Shown here piece after piece: positions 1 to 7,842 of a DNA stretch of 64,000 nucleotides; within the stretch, counting starts at the first letter, position 1; the number at the start of each line of letters is the position of its first letter. Position numbers and translations under genes: made by a program. The stretch comes from Faunimonas pinastri. Lineage in GTDB: Bacteria > Pseudomonadota > Alphaproteobacteria > Rhizobiales > Afifellaceae. The notes beneath the pieces are model-generated. The model did no database searches and was not told where the DNA came from. It saw only the letters and a program-made list of their open reading frames with translations. The stretch lies in the NCBI RefSeq assembly GCF_900110915.1, contig NZ_FOFG01000003.1, positions 124,001-188,000 of the forward strand, given 5' to 3'.

Positions 1-245
1 ATGTCATCGGGTTTCTCTCTGCAATCTTCGACCTACGGCCGATCCAGCCTTTGCGGATCGCCTGATCCGGGCAGGCCGCTGACGCTACGTCCGCAGTTCT
101 CGTGGCGATCATTCGTGAGCTCGGGCAAATGCGGACTGACGGCTCCTGATGGTCACGCTGTCAATGAAGCGGACGAATACGCCTCCCGGGCCCGCTTCGG
201 ATCTTTCCATTCAAATCTGCGTCTATCAGCCTTTCGCGTTCTCTT

Positions 246-1409
246 TCATCCGTCGTGCTCTTCAGCGCCGATATCCGTGAGCGGCATGGAGAAGGTGAAC
301 CGCGTCTCCGAGGACGAAGACTGGGCGACCAGCGTGCCTCGGTGCGCCTTCGCGATTTCGGAAGCGATATGCAAGCCAAGGCCGAGGCCCTGTTTGCTCG
401 GCTGAATGCCGCCGCGGAAAAAAGGCTGGAAGAGGTGCTCCATCGCGCTGGGCGAGATTGGAGTGCCGCCGTTCGCCACCGAGATGCTTAAGACACCCGA
501 ATCCGTCCGGGCGGTCATCGAGATCGGCTGGTCCTCCGCACCGTGCGTCAGGGCGTTCCCAAGGAGGTTCGAAACCAGCTGGGCGATGCGCTGGTGATCG
601 CAGGCGACGGGTTCCGTCAGCGCGAAGTCCGTCAGGATCTCCCGACCGGTGCCGTAGCGGAGTTCGTCAACCACCTGTCGGAGCACCGGCTCCAAGGGTT
701 GCGAGGCAGCGAGATCCAACGTGATGCCACCTCCGAGCCGCCCTCGGGCGAAGTCGAGCACATTGTCGATCAGGGCCGACATGCGTACCGTGCTGGCTTC
801 CATGTGCGTCAGGATGACCGTCGCTCTTTCGCTTGAGACCTCTCGTGCCAGCAATCGGGCGCCGCTCCGGGTCGAAGCCAGGGGATTGCGGAGGTCGTGT
901 CCGAGCACGGCGATGAATTCCTCGCGCAGCCGACCGAGATCCCGCTCTTCGCCAAGTTTTCGTTCGAGCGCGACATTGGCGATCTCGAGCTGTCCTTGCA
1001 GCATTCGGGCTTCCGATTGCGCCGCCACGAGTTCGCGTTCGTAGCGACGCCGTTCTGTCGCCTTGAAAATGGCGACGCGGATCGAGCAAAGCTCGCCGGC
1101 CCCATCGCGCTCCTCCACGGCATTGACCAGTACAGGCAGGTGAGTGCCGTCGGCTCGGACGAGATCGAGCGCGATCTCGTCCGCGGAACCATGCATGCGG
1201 AGCAACGGAACGAAATGGGTTTCGTGGAAGATGCGTCCGGAGACGCTGAGAAGCTCAAGGAAGCGCTTGCCCGCGATCGTTTCCGGCGCGTAGCCGGTCC
1301 ACGCGGTGAGGGCGCGATTGGTCCTGACGATGTACCCGCGCGCATCGAGCGAAAGCAGGGCGCAGGGGGCGTTCTCGAACATGTTCGAGTCATCCGCCGG
1401 GTTGCTCAC
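246..1409 (-). CDS. PAS-domain sensor histidine kinase (output partner of RsbQ-like hydrolase)
   Basis: A 387-residue cytoplasmic histidine kinase with no predicted membrane segment. A PAS domain spans about residues 8-115, followed by a charged coiled-coil-like linker (118-165). The HisKA H-box GHDLRNPL has phospho-acceptor His171. The HATPase domain has an N-box (NLLGNAL, 281-287) and a G2 box (GLGLGLH, 341-347). It starts with GTG, and the start overlaps the stop of the upstream hydrolase gene by four bases (GTGA), so the two are translationally coupled. RsbQ-type hydrolases are known to signal through a PAS domain plus coiled coil, which matches the N-terminal half. No response regulator is visible; one could lie beyond position 1. 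Family call is secure; the stimulus is unknown. Confidence 0.92.
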   Translation of the reverse strand: MSNPADDSNMFENAPCALLSLDARGYIVRTNRALTAWTGYAPETIAGKRFLELLSVSGRIFHETHFVPLLRMHGSADEIALDLVRADGTHLPVLVNAVEERDGAGELCSIRVAIFKATERRRYERELVAAQSEARMLQGQLEIANVALERKLGEERDLGRLREEFIAVLGHDLRNPLASTRSGARLLAREVSSERATVILTHMEASTVRMSALIDNVLDFARGRLGGGITLDLAASQPLEPVLRQVVDELRYGTGREILTDFALTEPVACDHQRIAQLVSNLLGNALTHGAEDQPISMTARTDSGVLSISVANGGTPISPSAMEHLFQPFFRGGIQPSKQGLGLGLHIASEIAKAHRGTLVAQSSSSETRFTFSMPLTDIGAEEHDG

Positions 1410-2206
1410 GCCAGGTTATCGACAAACGGGCGCATTGCCGCCACGACCTGACGCGGGGCGCTGAGGTTCGGGCAGTGCCCGGTAGCGTCCAGGATGACGA
1501 GTTCGCTTCCGGCGATCGCGCGATGGACGTACTCGCCGACCTCCTGTGGAGCGATGACATCGTCCAGGCATTGCAGGATGAGCGTGCGGGCGCTGACCTT
1601 GGGAAGATCTGCGCGGTTGTCGGAGGTGAACGTCGCCCTGGCAAAGGCTCTGGCGATCTCGGGGTCCGTTCGGCAGAAGCTTTCGGTGAGCTCCTGCCCG
1701 AGTTCGGGATGCTCGGGATTGCCCATGATGGCGGGTGCCATGGCAGCGGACCACCCCATGTAGTTGTCCGCGAGGGAAACCAGCAGCTCGTCGATGTCCG
1801 CGGCCGTGAACCCTCCACGATAGCCGACGTCGTCGATGTAGCGTGGCGAGGGACAGACAAGGACGAGTTGCGAGAAGAGATCCGGTGCCTTGATCGCGGC
1901 GAGGACGCCGATCATGCAGCTCACCGAGTGGCCGACGAACACCGCATCCCTCAAGCCCAGCTCGCGCCCGATCTCCACGAGATCGTCTGCATAGCCCCTC
2001 AGGCTCGCGTATTTCGCCGGTTCGTAAGCGGAGAGGTCCGAACGCCCGGAACCGACGTGGTCGAAGAGAACGGTCCGGAAGTCACTCTGGAAGGCGGGAG
2101 CAACGAACCGCCACATGTTCTGGTCGCAACCGAACCCGTGGGCGAACAGCATTGGGCGGGTGCCCGTTCCCGATTCAAGGATGTTGTTGCGGTGGCGTAC
2201 TGACAA
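1406..2206 (-). CDS. rsbQ: RsbQ/KAI2-like alpha/beta hydrolase, signalling type
   Basis: A 266-residue alpha/beta hydrolase with the hallmarks of Bacillus RsbQ: AHGFGCDQ near residues 22-29, FDHVGSGRSDL, a nucleophile elbow GHSVS with Ser94, and an intact triad with Asp216 and His244 (GHCPNLS). RsbQ and its plant relatives (KAI2/D14) bind or hydrolyse a small hydrophobic ligand for signalling, not for catabolism. The start is TTG at 2206: an in-frame TGA lies four codons upstream, and the N-terminus then aligns with RsbQ. The gene is first in a two-gene unit and overlaps the PAS kinase by four bases. In Bacillus the partner is a PAS-PP2C phosphatase (RsbP); here the output is a histidine kinase. 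Family assignment is strong; the role is inferred from the pairing. Confidence 0.9.
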   Translation of the reverse strand: MSVRHRNNILESGTGTRPMLFAHGFGCDQNMWRFVAPAFQSDFRTVLFDHVGSGRSDLSAYEPAKYASLRGYADDLVEIGRELGLRDAVFVGHSVSCMIGVLAAIKAPDLFSQLVLVCPSPRYIDDVGYRGGFTAADIDELLVSLADNYMGWSAAMAPAIMGNPEHPELGQELTESFCRTDPEIARAFARATFTSDNRADLPKVSARTLILQCLDDVIAPQEVGEYVHRAIAGSELVILDATGHCPNLSAPRQVVAAMRPFVDNLA

Positions 2207-2434
2207 GCGGCTTACTCAAAGTGGCAAGAGGATTGCGCAAACCGTCCTGAGCCTGCGCCTTGGACCGCCACCATAACAATCAGCCGCCGCCTCGTCACGC
2301 CGACGGTCGCGTCTTCGTGCGATCGGAGCGTTGACGATCGACCGAGACGCAAGCCTTCGTCTGTTAAACAGGCAACATCGAACGGCCGCCACGAAGCGAT
2401 TTCAGTGGCGGATCCGGAAGAGGCCCCCCGACCA

Positions 2435-2482
2435 CCCCGTCACTGCTCGGCCCCGTCACTGCTCGGCCCCGTCATTGCTCGG
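2435..2482. repeat. 16-bp tandem triplication across a stop codon
   Basis: Three head-to-tail copies of CCCCGTCACTGCTCGG occupy 2435-2450, 2451-2466 and 2467-2482; the last differs at one base. The repeat contains the stop codon of the minus-strand hydrolase gene and repeats that stop twice downstream. It looks like slippage duplication and may vary in copy number. Confidence 0.9.
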
Positions 2483-3368
2483 CAAAGAACTCGGTGAACA
2501 GGCGGGCAAGGGCATCCGGCTGTTCCTCGGGAATGAAGTGGCCGCATTGGGGTATGGTTTCCCCACGGACGGTTTCCGCGAAGGAGCGGAGCGGAGCCGC
2601 CATATCCGGGATCGATCCCTGGTCGGCGCTGACGGCCAGAACAGGCATGGCGATCTTCGCGTCGCATATCAAGGCTCGGTTCTGCTCGGCGGACCGGCCG
2701 ACGGAACGATAGAAGGCCAGCCCGGCCCGCAACGCGCCGGGCAGGGTGAAGATGCGGACATATTCGTCGAGATCGGCTTCGCTGAAGGTTTGTGGATTGG
2801 CAACCTTCCGGCGCAGGAACCAGTCCAGATAGATCCGCTCGCGGCCAGCTATCAGCGCTTCCGGCAAGTCCGGGATCATATGGAACGGGAAGTGCCATGT
2901 CCGCCATGCCCGGTCGGGCGCAGTGGGGAGCATGTCGGGCAGGGTGACGCCGGGGATCCCGGCGTCGAGCAGCGCAAGCCGGCTGACCTCATTCGGAAAC
3001 ATCAACGCATAGGGAAGGGCAACCCAGGCGCCGATATCGTGGGCCGCGAGACCGTAGCGTGAGATCGCGAGCCGCTCCAAAAGAGCGTGGACGCGTCGCG
3101 CCACCGTGCCCGTGTCATAGCCGTCGAGCGGCTTGTCGGATTCGCCCTGGCCGGGCAGGTCGACGGCAATGACGTAGAAGTGCGCCGCCAGGATCGGCAT
3201 CACCTTGCGCCAGGCAAGCCAGCTCTGCGGGTAGCCGGCCAGCAGCACCAAAGGCTCGGCCTCCCGGGCTCCGGCTGTCACATAGTGAAGGCGCAGGCCG
3301 TCGATGGTCTCGAAACAATGCTGAAAGCGCGCGTCCGAAGACAAGGCCGGCTGCAATTGGTCTGTCAT
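2472..3368 (-). CDS. Alpha/beta hydrolase, epoxide hydrolase / haloacetate dehalogenase type
   Basis: A 298-residue hydrolase. The nucleophile elbow is AAHDIGAW with Asp111 in place of serine, as in epoxide hydrolases and fluoroacetate/haloalkane dehalogenases. The strand motif LLAGYPQSW and a C-terminal His in CGHFIPEEQP (about residue 280) complete the set. An aspartate nucleophile means an ester intermediate formed from a C-O or C-halogen bond, not a serine esterase reaction. The gene follows a TetR gene by 17 bp in the same direction, so the two are probably co-transcribed and repressed through the palindrome at 4010-4029. Stress or detoxification is as likely as catabolism. The substrate is not predictable; dehalogenase and epoxide hydrolase remain equal options. 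Confidence 0.85.
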   Translation of the reverse strand: MTDQLQPALSSDARFQHCFETIDGLRLHYVTAGAREAEPLVLLAGYPQSWLAWRKVMPILAAHFYVIAVDLPGQGESDKPLDGYDTGTVARRVHALLERLAISRYGLAAHDIGAWVALPYALMFPNEVSRLALLDAGIPGVTLPDMLPTAPDRAWRTWHFPFHMIPDLPEALIAGRERIYLDWFLRRKVANPQTFSEADLDEYVRIFTLPGALRAGLAFYRSVGRSAEQNRALICDAKIAMPVLAVSADQGSIPDMAAPLRSFAETVRGETIPQCGHFIPEEQPDALARLFTEFFAEQ

Positions 3369-3385
3369 GTTCTTTTCCGTGAGTA

Positions 3386-4003
3386 TCAGTCGAGCATCTT
3401 GAGTGCGAGCGCTACCAGCGCCTCCTGGCCGGCGGGATCGCCCAGCTTTCCAACCGCGCGCAGACCATGGAGCAGGCTGAGCAACAGGTCGGCGCAGGGC
3501 TCCACCTCCAAGTCCGCCCGCACGGATCCATCCCGCTGCCCGTCACGAAGCATCGCGAGCAACATCGCCCGATTGTCCGTAACGGCATCGCCGAGAGCCG
3601 CGCGTAGTGCCGGATCGAGCGCCTCGACCTCAACGAGGCTCCCCAGCACGAGGCAACCTTTCCGTCCTTCCGCGCCCGACGCGGAGTCGAGATAGAAGCG
3701 CAGCGTCTCCGCGAGGCGCTCCCGCCCGGTGCCTGCTCCAGCCAGCCGTTCGGCAAGCTGGTTTCGGCGCACATCAAGGTAGCGGGCGAAGGCGAGCGCG
3801 AAGATGTGCTTCTTGTCTTTGAACGCCTTGTAGAGGCTCCCGGCGGTGAGATCGGTTGCCGCCTTGAGCGCATCGATGGAGGTGCCGTCATAGCCATGCT
3901 CGCGGAAGACCAGCACGGCGCGATCAAGCGCGGCCGTCATGTCGAACGAGCGAGGACGCCCTATCGGTCGGGCACGAAGCGGGGAGGAGGAACTGCTCAT
4001 CAC
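3386..4003 (-). CDS. TetR/AcrR-family repressor
   Basis: A TetR-family regulator of about 205 residues. The N-terminal helix-turn-helix lies at about residues 22-68 (TSIDALKAATDLTAGSLYKAF), followed by a helical ligand domain with the RKGCLVLGS segment common in AcrR-type members. Translation may begin at GTG 4003 or ATG 4000; the two are adjacent codons. A perfect 20-bp palindrome lies seven bases upstream of the GTG, consistent with autorepression. The hydrolase gene directly downstream is the likely co-regulated target. The ligand is unknown. Confidence 0.88.
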   Translation of the reverse strand: MMSSSSSPLRARPIGRPRSFDMTAALDRAVLVFREHGYDGTSIDALKAATDLTAGSLYKAFKDKKHIFALAFARYLDVRRNQLAERLAGAGTGRERLAETLRFYLDSASGAEGRKGCLVLGSLVEVEALDPALRAALGDAVTDNRAMLLAMLRDGQRDGSVRADLEVEPCADLLLSLLHGLRAVGKLGDPAGQEALVALALKMLD

Positions 4004-4009
4004 CCTATT

Positions 4010-4029
4010 TAGGAAACGATCGTTTCCTA
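4010..4029. promoter_or_regulatory. Perfect 20-bp palindromic operator (TetR)
   Basis: TAGGAAACGATCGTTTCCTA is a perfect 20-bp palindrome immediately upstream of the TetR start. Its length and position are typical for a TetR dimer site controlling its own operon. Identification is by symmetry and position. Confidence 0.8.
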
Positions 4030-4240
4030 TGTCAAGCTGGTTCCGGTCGGCGCCTGACTCTCACTCGCGGATACAAAACGGCTGATCGCTTGAGGTGCGC
4101 GCGAGCGAACCTGCATCGGTCATTCCGGTCGAAAGCCGCCGGACCATGCCAGCGGCGTCTCGATCCACGCGAATATCGTCGTCGGGTGGAATGCGGTCAG
4201 TCTGGTTTGGGGCGGGGCTGGGGGTTACCGAGAGATCCAA

Positions 4241-4852
4241 TCATGCTTCGCCTGGATCAGGAGTTGAATGTCCGCCGTCCGCTATCTTTATGAAAAGCCC
4301 TGCTGTCGCGACCTCCACGCGCCTGCGTGCCGCAGGCTCGTCGTCCCCGAATCTGTCGACCGCCCAGGACAGGGCCGTCGCCAATTCAAAAGCTTCGTTT
4401 GCCGTGACTGCCTCCACAGCGGCGCCTGCTTTCTGCGCCCGTTTAAGCAGGTTATCCGTTTGACCGACGAGGCAGGATATCGCCGCGTTCATCGACGAGT
4501 TCGAAGAGCCGACAGCAGTGGCTACACATTCAGGCAGGTCATGCCAGATCCGTAGCCGCCACGTCAGCCACACCAGCCATTCAGCAAGTGCATCATGAGG
4601 CGAACGCTGCCGGCCGAGCGCCTCGCCCTCAGCCCTCGCACTGGCGAGGTCGGCCTCCATGACCGCCGCGAGAAGATCCTGCCGGGTGGGGAAATTCCGG
4701 TAGAGCGTCGCGTTTCCAACTCCTGCCCTTAAAGCGATCGCGTCGAGCGAGGCAAGGACGCCTTCAGTTTCAAAAACCTCCCGCGCGGCCGCCAGGATCG
4801 CGTCGCGGTTTCGCCGGGCATCGGCGCGCATCGGCCGTTGTTGAGCAACCAT
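4241..4852 (-). CDS. TetR-family repressor divergent from an SDR gene
   Basis: A 203-residue TetR regulator. The HTH spans about residues 13-60 (LDAIALRAGVGNATLYRNF), followed by a helical C-terminal domain. The start at ATG 4852 is chosen because AAAGG sits eight bases upstream, and because an extended start at 4909 would bury two clear operators inside coding sequence. The divergent SDR gene starts at 4925. Regulators of this kind usually repress both themselves and the divergent reductase, and respond to an electrophile or to the enzyme's substrate. Family call is firm; the inducer is unknown. Confidence 0.88.
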   Translation of the reverse strand: MVAQQRPMRADARRNRDAILAAAREVFETEGVLASLDAIALRAGVGNATLYRNFPTRQDLLAAVMEADLASARAEGEALGRQRSPHDALAEWLVWLTWRLRIWHDLPECVATAVGSSNSSMNAAISCLVGQTDNLLKRAQKAGAAVEAVTANEAFELATALSWAVDRFGDDEPAARRRVEVATAGLFIKIADGGHSTPDPGEA

Positions 4853-4871
4853 CGAAATCGCCTTTACAAAG

Positions 4872-4908
4872 TGGGGAGTGCCCCCATATGAACTGGGGTA
4901 GTTCCCCA
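4872..4908. promoter_or_regulatory. Twin TetR operators TGGGG-N5-CCCCA
   Basis: Two 15-bp inverted repeats, TGGGGAGTGCCCCCA (4872-4886) and TGGGGTAGTTCCCCA (4894-4908), share TGGGG-N5-CCCCA arms. Their starts are 22 bp apart, about two helical turns, placing both on one face of the DNA. They lie between the divergent TetR and SDR start codons, as expected for cooperative binding of two repressor dimers. Confidence 0.78.
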
Positions 4909-4924
4909 CTTATATGGAGTAAAC

Positions 4925-5674
4925 ATGACTGGATCCTCCGACAAGGCAGGATTGCCTCTTAGCGGGCGGACGGTACTCGTGACCGGAGCGAATGGTGGCC
5001 TTGGTCAGGAGTTCGTGGCACAGGCCATCGAACTCGGGGCTAAGAAGGTTTATGCCGCTGCACGCACTCCCAGAGCCTGGGCCGATACTCGCGTGCAGCC
5101 ACTGCACCTCGATATTACGAGCGCCGAATCCGTTGTTCGCGCTGTCGCTGAAGCCCCCGACGTCGATCTGCTGATCAACAACGCGGCTATCGCGCCGTCA
5201 TCCGATTCCATCTCCGGGCCGGAGGACGAACTCCGCCGCATATTCGAGACGAACTTCTTCGGCTCGCTACGCATGGCCAACGCGTTCTCTCCCATTCTCG
5301 CCGGCAACGGCGGTGGAACGATGCTCAACATCCTGTCTTCCGCAGCTTGGGTCAGTATGCCGACAGCCTACGCGGCGTCGAAGGCCGCTTTCTGGTCGGC
5401 CACGAACGCACTCAGGTTTGAACTGGAAGGACAGGGCACCCAGGTAGTGGGCCTCCTCGTCGGCATGATCGATACACCGATGGCAGCGAACCACGACGTC
5501 CCAAAAAACAGCCCTGCCAGCGTTGTTGCCCAAGCCTATGAGGGCATCACCGCCGGCGCGCTCGAAGTGCTGGCCGATGATTTGACGCGGGATCTGAAAT
5601 CCAATCTGAATACAAGGGCGGAAGAGTTCTACCCCTGGATCCACGCGCAGCTGCGTGCATTCTTGCAGCCATGA
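4925..5674 (+). CDS. SDR-family NAD(P)-dependent oxidoreductase
   Basis: A 249-residue short-chain dehydrogenase. The cofactor motif TGANGGLG is at residues 20-27, NNAA follows the fourth strand, and the active site is Ser plus YAASK. A typical GGAG ribosome site precedes ATG 4925. The gene is divergent from a TetR regulator with two operators in between, so it is probably inducible by a small molecule. Classical SDRs of this size reduce carbonyls or oxidise alcohols; the substrate cannot be read from sequence. A strong hairpin 25 bp past the stop suggests a single-gene transcript. Confidence 0.88.
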   Translation: MTGSSDKAGLPLSGRTVLVTGANGGLGQEFVAQAIELGAKKVYAAARTPRAWADTRVQPLHLDITSAESVVRAVAEAPDVDLLINNAAIAPSSDSISGPEDELRRIFETNFFGSLRMANAFSPILAGNGGGTMLNILSSAAWVSMPTAYAASKAAFWSATNALRFELEGQGTQVVGLLVGMIDTPMAANHDVPKNSPASVVAQAYEGITAGALEVLADDLTRDLKSNLNTRAEEFYPWIHAQLRAFLQP

Positions 5675-5698
5675 TTAGGCAAAGCCCGTCGCGCTGAT

Positions 5699-5726
5699 TT
5701 TGCACCGCGCCACGGCGCGGTGCAAA
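5699..5726. terminator. 28-bp hairpin (13-bp stem) after SDR gene
   Basis: TTTGCACCGCGCC and GGCGCGGTGCAAA form a perfect 13-bp stem around AC, starting 25 bp after the SDR stop. There is no clear T tract, so it may be a factor-dependent terminator, an mRNA 3' stabiliser, or a palindromic protein site. Confidence 0.6.
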
Positions 5727-5851
5727 GCTGAATGTCCGCTTTTCGTGTCCCCGATTCTGCAATCCTATGGCTCACCTGTCCCGGGAGAAGTCATGCGCAG
5801 AGTGCTAGGGCTTCGGCGAAGGGTTGCAGCACGGCGTTCAGGAGAGGGTGA

Positions 5852-6115
5852 CGTCGGTGCAGTCCGGGCGACCCTGCGTCGGCGCGGCTGGCCGCCCGGC
5901 ATGGCATCCACCGGACGACGATCACGGCCCGGAAGCGGCAGCCGATTGAAGGGATGGCGCCAACCTTATCCGGGGCGGGCCATGCGGCAAGGCCGCAGCA
6001 AACCGAGGTCGCAGAGCTAATCGGAACTCTGATCTGGCGGCTGTCGCGGTTCGCAGGTGACCTCGATCGGTTGCTTCGGGGTAGCAATGGACTGCCGGGC
6101 TTCGGTGGTGGCTGA
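5852..6115 (+). pseudogene. Possible remnant of a small helix-turn-helix protein
   Basis: An open frame of 88 codons without a convincing start reads LAARHGIHRTTITARKRQ near its N-terminus and EVAELIGTLIWRLSRF later. This resembles small HTH proteins with a conserved HGI-x-TI-xAR helix. It is preceded by a stop at 5849 and lacks a ribosome site. I read it as a decayed fragment. The rest of the 544-bp gap (5675-6218) holds the hairpin at 5699-5726 and no other supported gene. Confidence 0.28.
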
Positions 6116-6218
6116 GTGGTAGACTGATCCAGCTTCATGCTATGGAGCCGCGTTCGCGCGAAGGCGGAACCGGAATTGCCGGGACGCATGCGGGAACAGC
6201 GGGCACTGGAGGCAGTCG

Positions 6219-7001
6219 ATGACGGCGGAGTTTGAAGCCTTCCGGGGCGCGAGGGAGCGGGATGTCGTCGGTCCCCTCGGCGACGCTGCGCTGGTCGGCA
6301 CCTTCTGGATCTCCGGTCGGACAGAGCTGGACGCTTTCCCCGGCACCTGGGAGCCCGACTCCGACAACGACGTCTCGCTTCGCTACACGCCTGCAGAGGA
6401 CAATCCGGTCACCCGGGCGGGGCAGCCGGTGAGCGGGGCCGTGGCCCTCAAGCCGGTAACCGTGGCTTCCGGGGACGTGTTGCTGCTGGAAGGCCAGAGG
6501 TTGCGGGCGACGGCGATCCACTGGCCCGGCATCGGACGCGCCGTGCGATTATGGGACCAGGCGGATCCGGCAGTTGCCGATCTCGCTGGCATCGAGGCCT
6601 TTCCCTACGATTCCCGCTGGCGGATCGAGGGTGTCTTCACGCCGCTCGATCTCACGATCGACTATCGGTACCGGGGGCATGGCGGACGACACGAAGGGCG
6701 CCACGTCGTCGGCGACGTGGCGCTGACGATCGCCGGTCGCCATTACACCCTTCTCGCCACCCGTGGCGCGACGGGACTCACGACCGTCTTCGGCGACGCC
6801 ACGAACGGCAAGGTGACCTATGGCGGCGGTCGTTTCGCGCCGATCGTCCTTGCCGAGGGTAGCCGAGCGGTCGTGGACTTCAACTTCGCCACCCTGCCGC
6901 CCTGCGCCTTTTCTCCCCATTTCGACTGTCCCTTGCCGCCGGAGCAGAACGTGATCCGGCACGCCGTGGAAGCCGGAGAGAAGCAGATTGTCAGACGCTG
7001 A
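6219..7001 (+). CDS. DUF1684 domain protein
   Basis: A 260-residue protein matching the DUF1684 pattern. Its C-terminal half carries FGDATNGKVTYGGGRF, then VVDFNFATLPPCAFSPHFDC and PLPPEQNVIRHAVEAGEK, the signature run of this family of unknown function. The N-terminal half (about residues 1-110) is a beta-rich domain with WEPDSDNDVSLRY. It has no signal peptide or membrane segment, so it is probably cytosolic. The start is ATG 6219 with GGAG upstream. It stands alone, 281 bp before the cupin-ABC operon. No function is assigned to the family. Confidence 0.8.
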   Translation: MTAEFEAFRGARERDVVGPLGDAALVGTFWISGRTELDAFPGTWEPDSDNDVSLRYTPAEDNPVTRAGQPVSGAVALKPVTVASGDVLLLEGQRLRATAIHWPGIGRAVRLWDQADPAVADLAGIEAFPYDSRWRIEGVFTPLDLTIDYRYRGHGGRHEGRHVVGDVALTIAGRHYTLLATRGATGLTTVFGDATNGKVTYGGGRFAPIVLAEGSRAVVDFNFATLPPCAFSPHFDCPLPPEQNVIRHAVEAGEKQIVRR

Positions 7002-7282
7002 TCGCGGGGGCCGCCCGCGTCGGGTCACGATGCGTGTGCCTGTCCAGGAAAACTGCGTGCGTCCGTTTGCGAGGTTGAACATACCCCTTGTGCGGGAATG
7101 TGCCGAAAATCGTTTCCTTGGTTCGGGCGGTTTAAGAAAACAGACACTTCGCGATCCGGGGTAAGATCGGGGAAGTTAGCCGGGACGGATACGGCGGCGG
7201 CGACGATCGGCAGGCGTCAGCCCCGATTGAAAGACGATGGTCGGGGGAATTGCCTTCCACCCGATCGCTCACGGAGGAATGT

Positions 7283-7780
7283 GTGTCAGGCGAGAAGAAC
7301 GAGGGCGAAGCCCCCTGGAAGTTCGACGGTGTCCGGGTGATCAAGGGCGACCAGCTCGACGCCAACACCGCCCAGACGCCGGGCATGCTCCGGCAGGCAG
7401 CGGTCAATCATGCGCGCGTCGGCGCCCAGAAGATCTGGGCGGGCACGGTGCGGATCGATGCGAATGCCAAGACCGGCGTCCACCATCATGGCTCCCTGGA
7501 AAGCGTGATCTTCGTGATCCGCGGCAAGGCGCGCATGCGCTGGGGCGAGCGGCTGGAATTCGTTGCCGAAGCGGGGCCGGGCGACTTCATCTACGTCCCG
7601 CCCTACGTGCCGCACCAGGAGATCAATGCCGATCCCGCCGAGCCGCTGGAATGCGTGCTGGTGCGCTCGGACAACGAGGCTGTGGTCGTCAACATCACCG
7701 ACGTGGATCCGGTCGAGAAGCCGGAAGAGGTCTACTGGGTCGATCCGATCCACAAGCATCCCCACGAGCACGGTTCCTGA
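7283..7780 (+). CDS. Cupin-domain protein heading a sugar ABC operon
   Basis: A 165-residue single-domain cupin. Motif 1 is VHHHGSLE and motif 2 is PGDFIYVPPYVPHQEIN, giving the His/His/Glu/His metal set usual in active cupins. The GTG start at 7283 has GGAGG five bases upstream and is preferred to the TTG at 7250. It is 62 bp upstream of a sugar-binding-protein gene and probably the first gene of that operon. Small cupins in sugar operons are often isomerases or metal-dependent sugar-acid enzymes, but some only bind ligands. No specific activity is assigned. Confidence 0.82.
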   Translation: MSGEKNEGEAPWKFDGVRVIKGDQLDANTAQTPGMLRQAAVNHARVGAQKIWAGTVRIDANAKTGVHHHGSLESVIFVIRGKARMRWGERLEFVAEAGPGDFIYVPPYVPHQEINADPAEPLECVLVRSDNEAVVVNITDVDPVEKPEEVYWVDPIHKHPHEHGS

Positions 7781-7842
7781 AGACCGCGTCCGCTCCATCA
7801 GGGCGCATGGCGCCGGCACTCTCGAATTCCAAGGACTGATTG

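Noticed and set aside
1-405. Plus-strand frame from the window start
   Set aside because: It lies antisense to the histidine kinase, has no ribosome site and no family resemblance. A minus-strand ATG at position 7 with GAGAG upstream might start the next gene of the operon, but only two codons are visible.
7003-7019. CGCGGG/CCCGCG stem after the DUF1684 gene
   Set aside because: A 6-bp stem in very GC-rich sequence is expected by chance.
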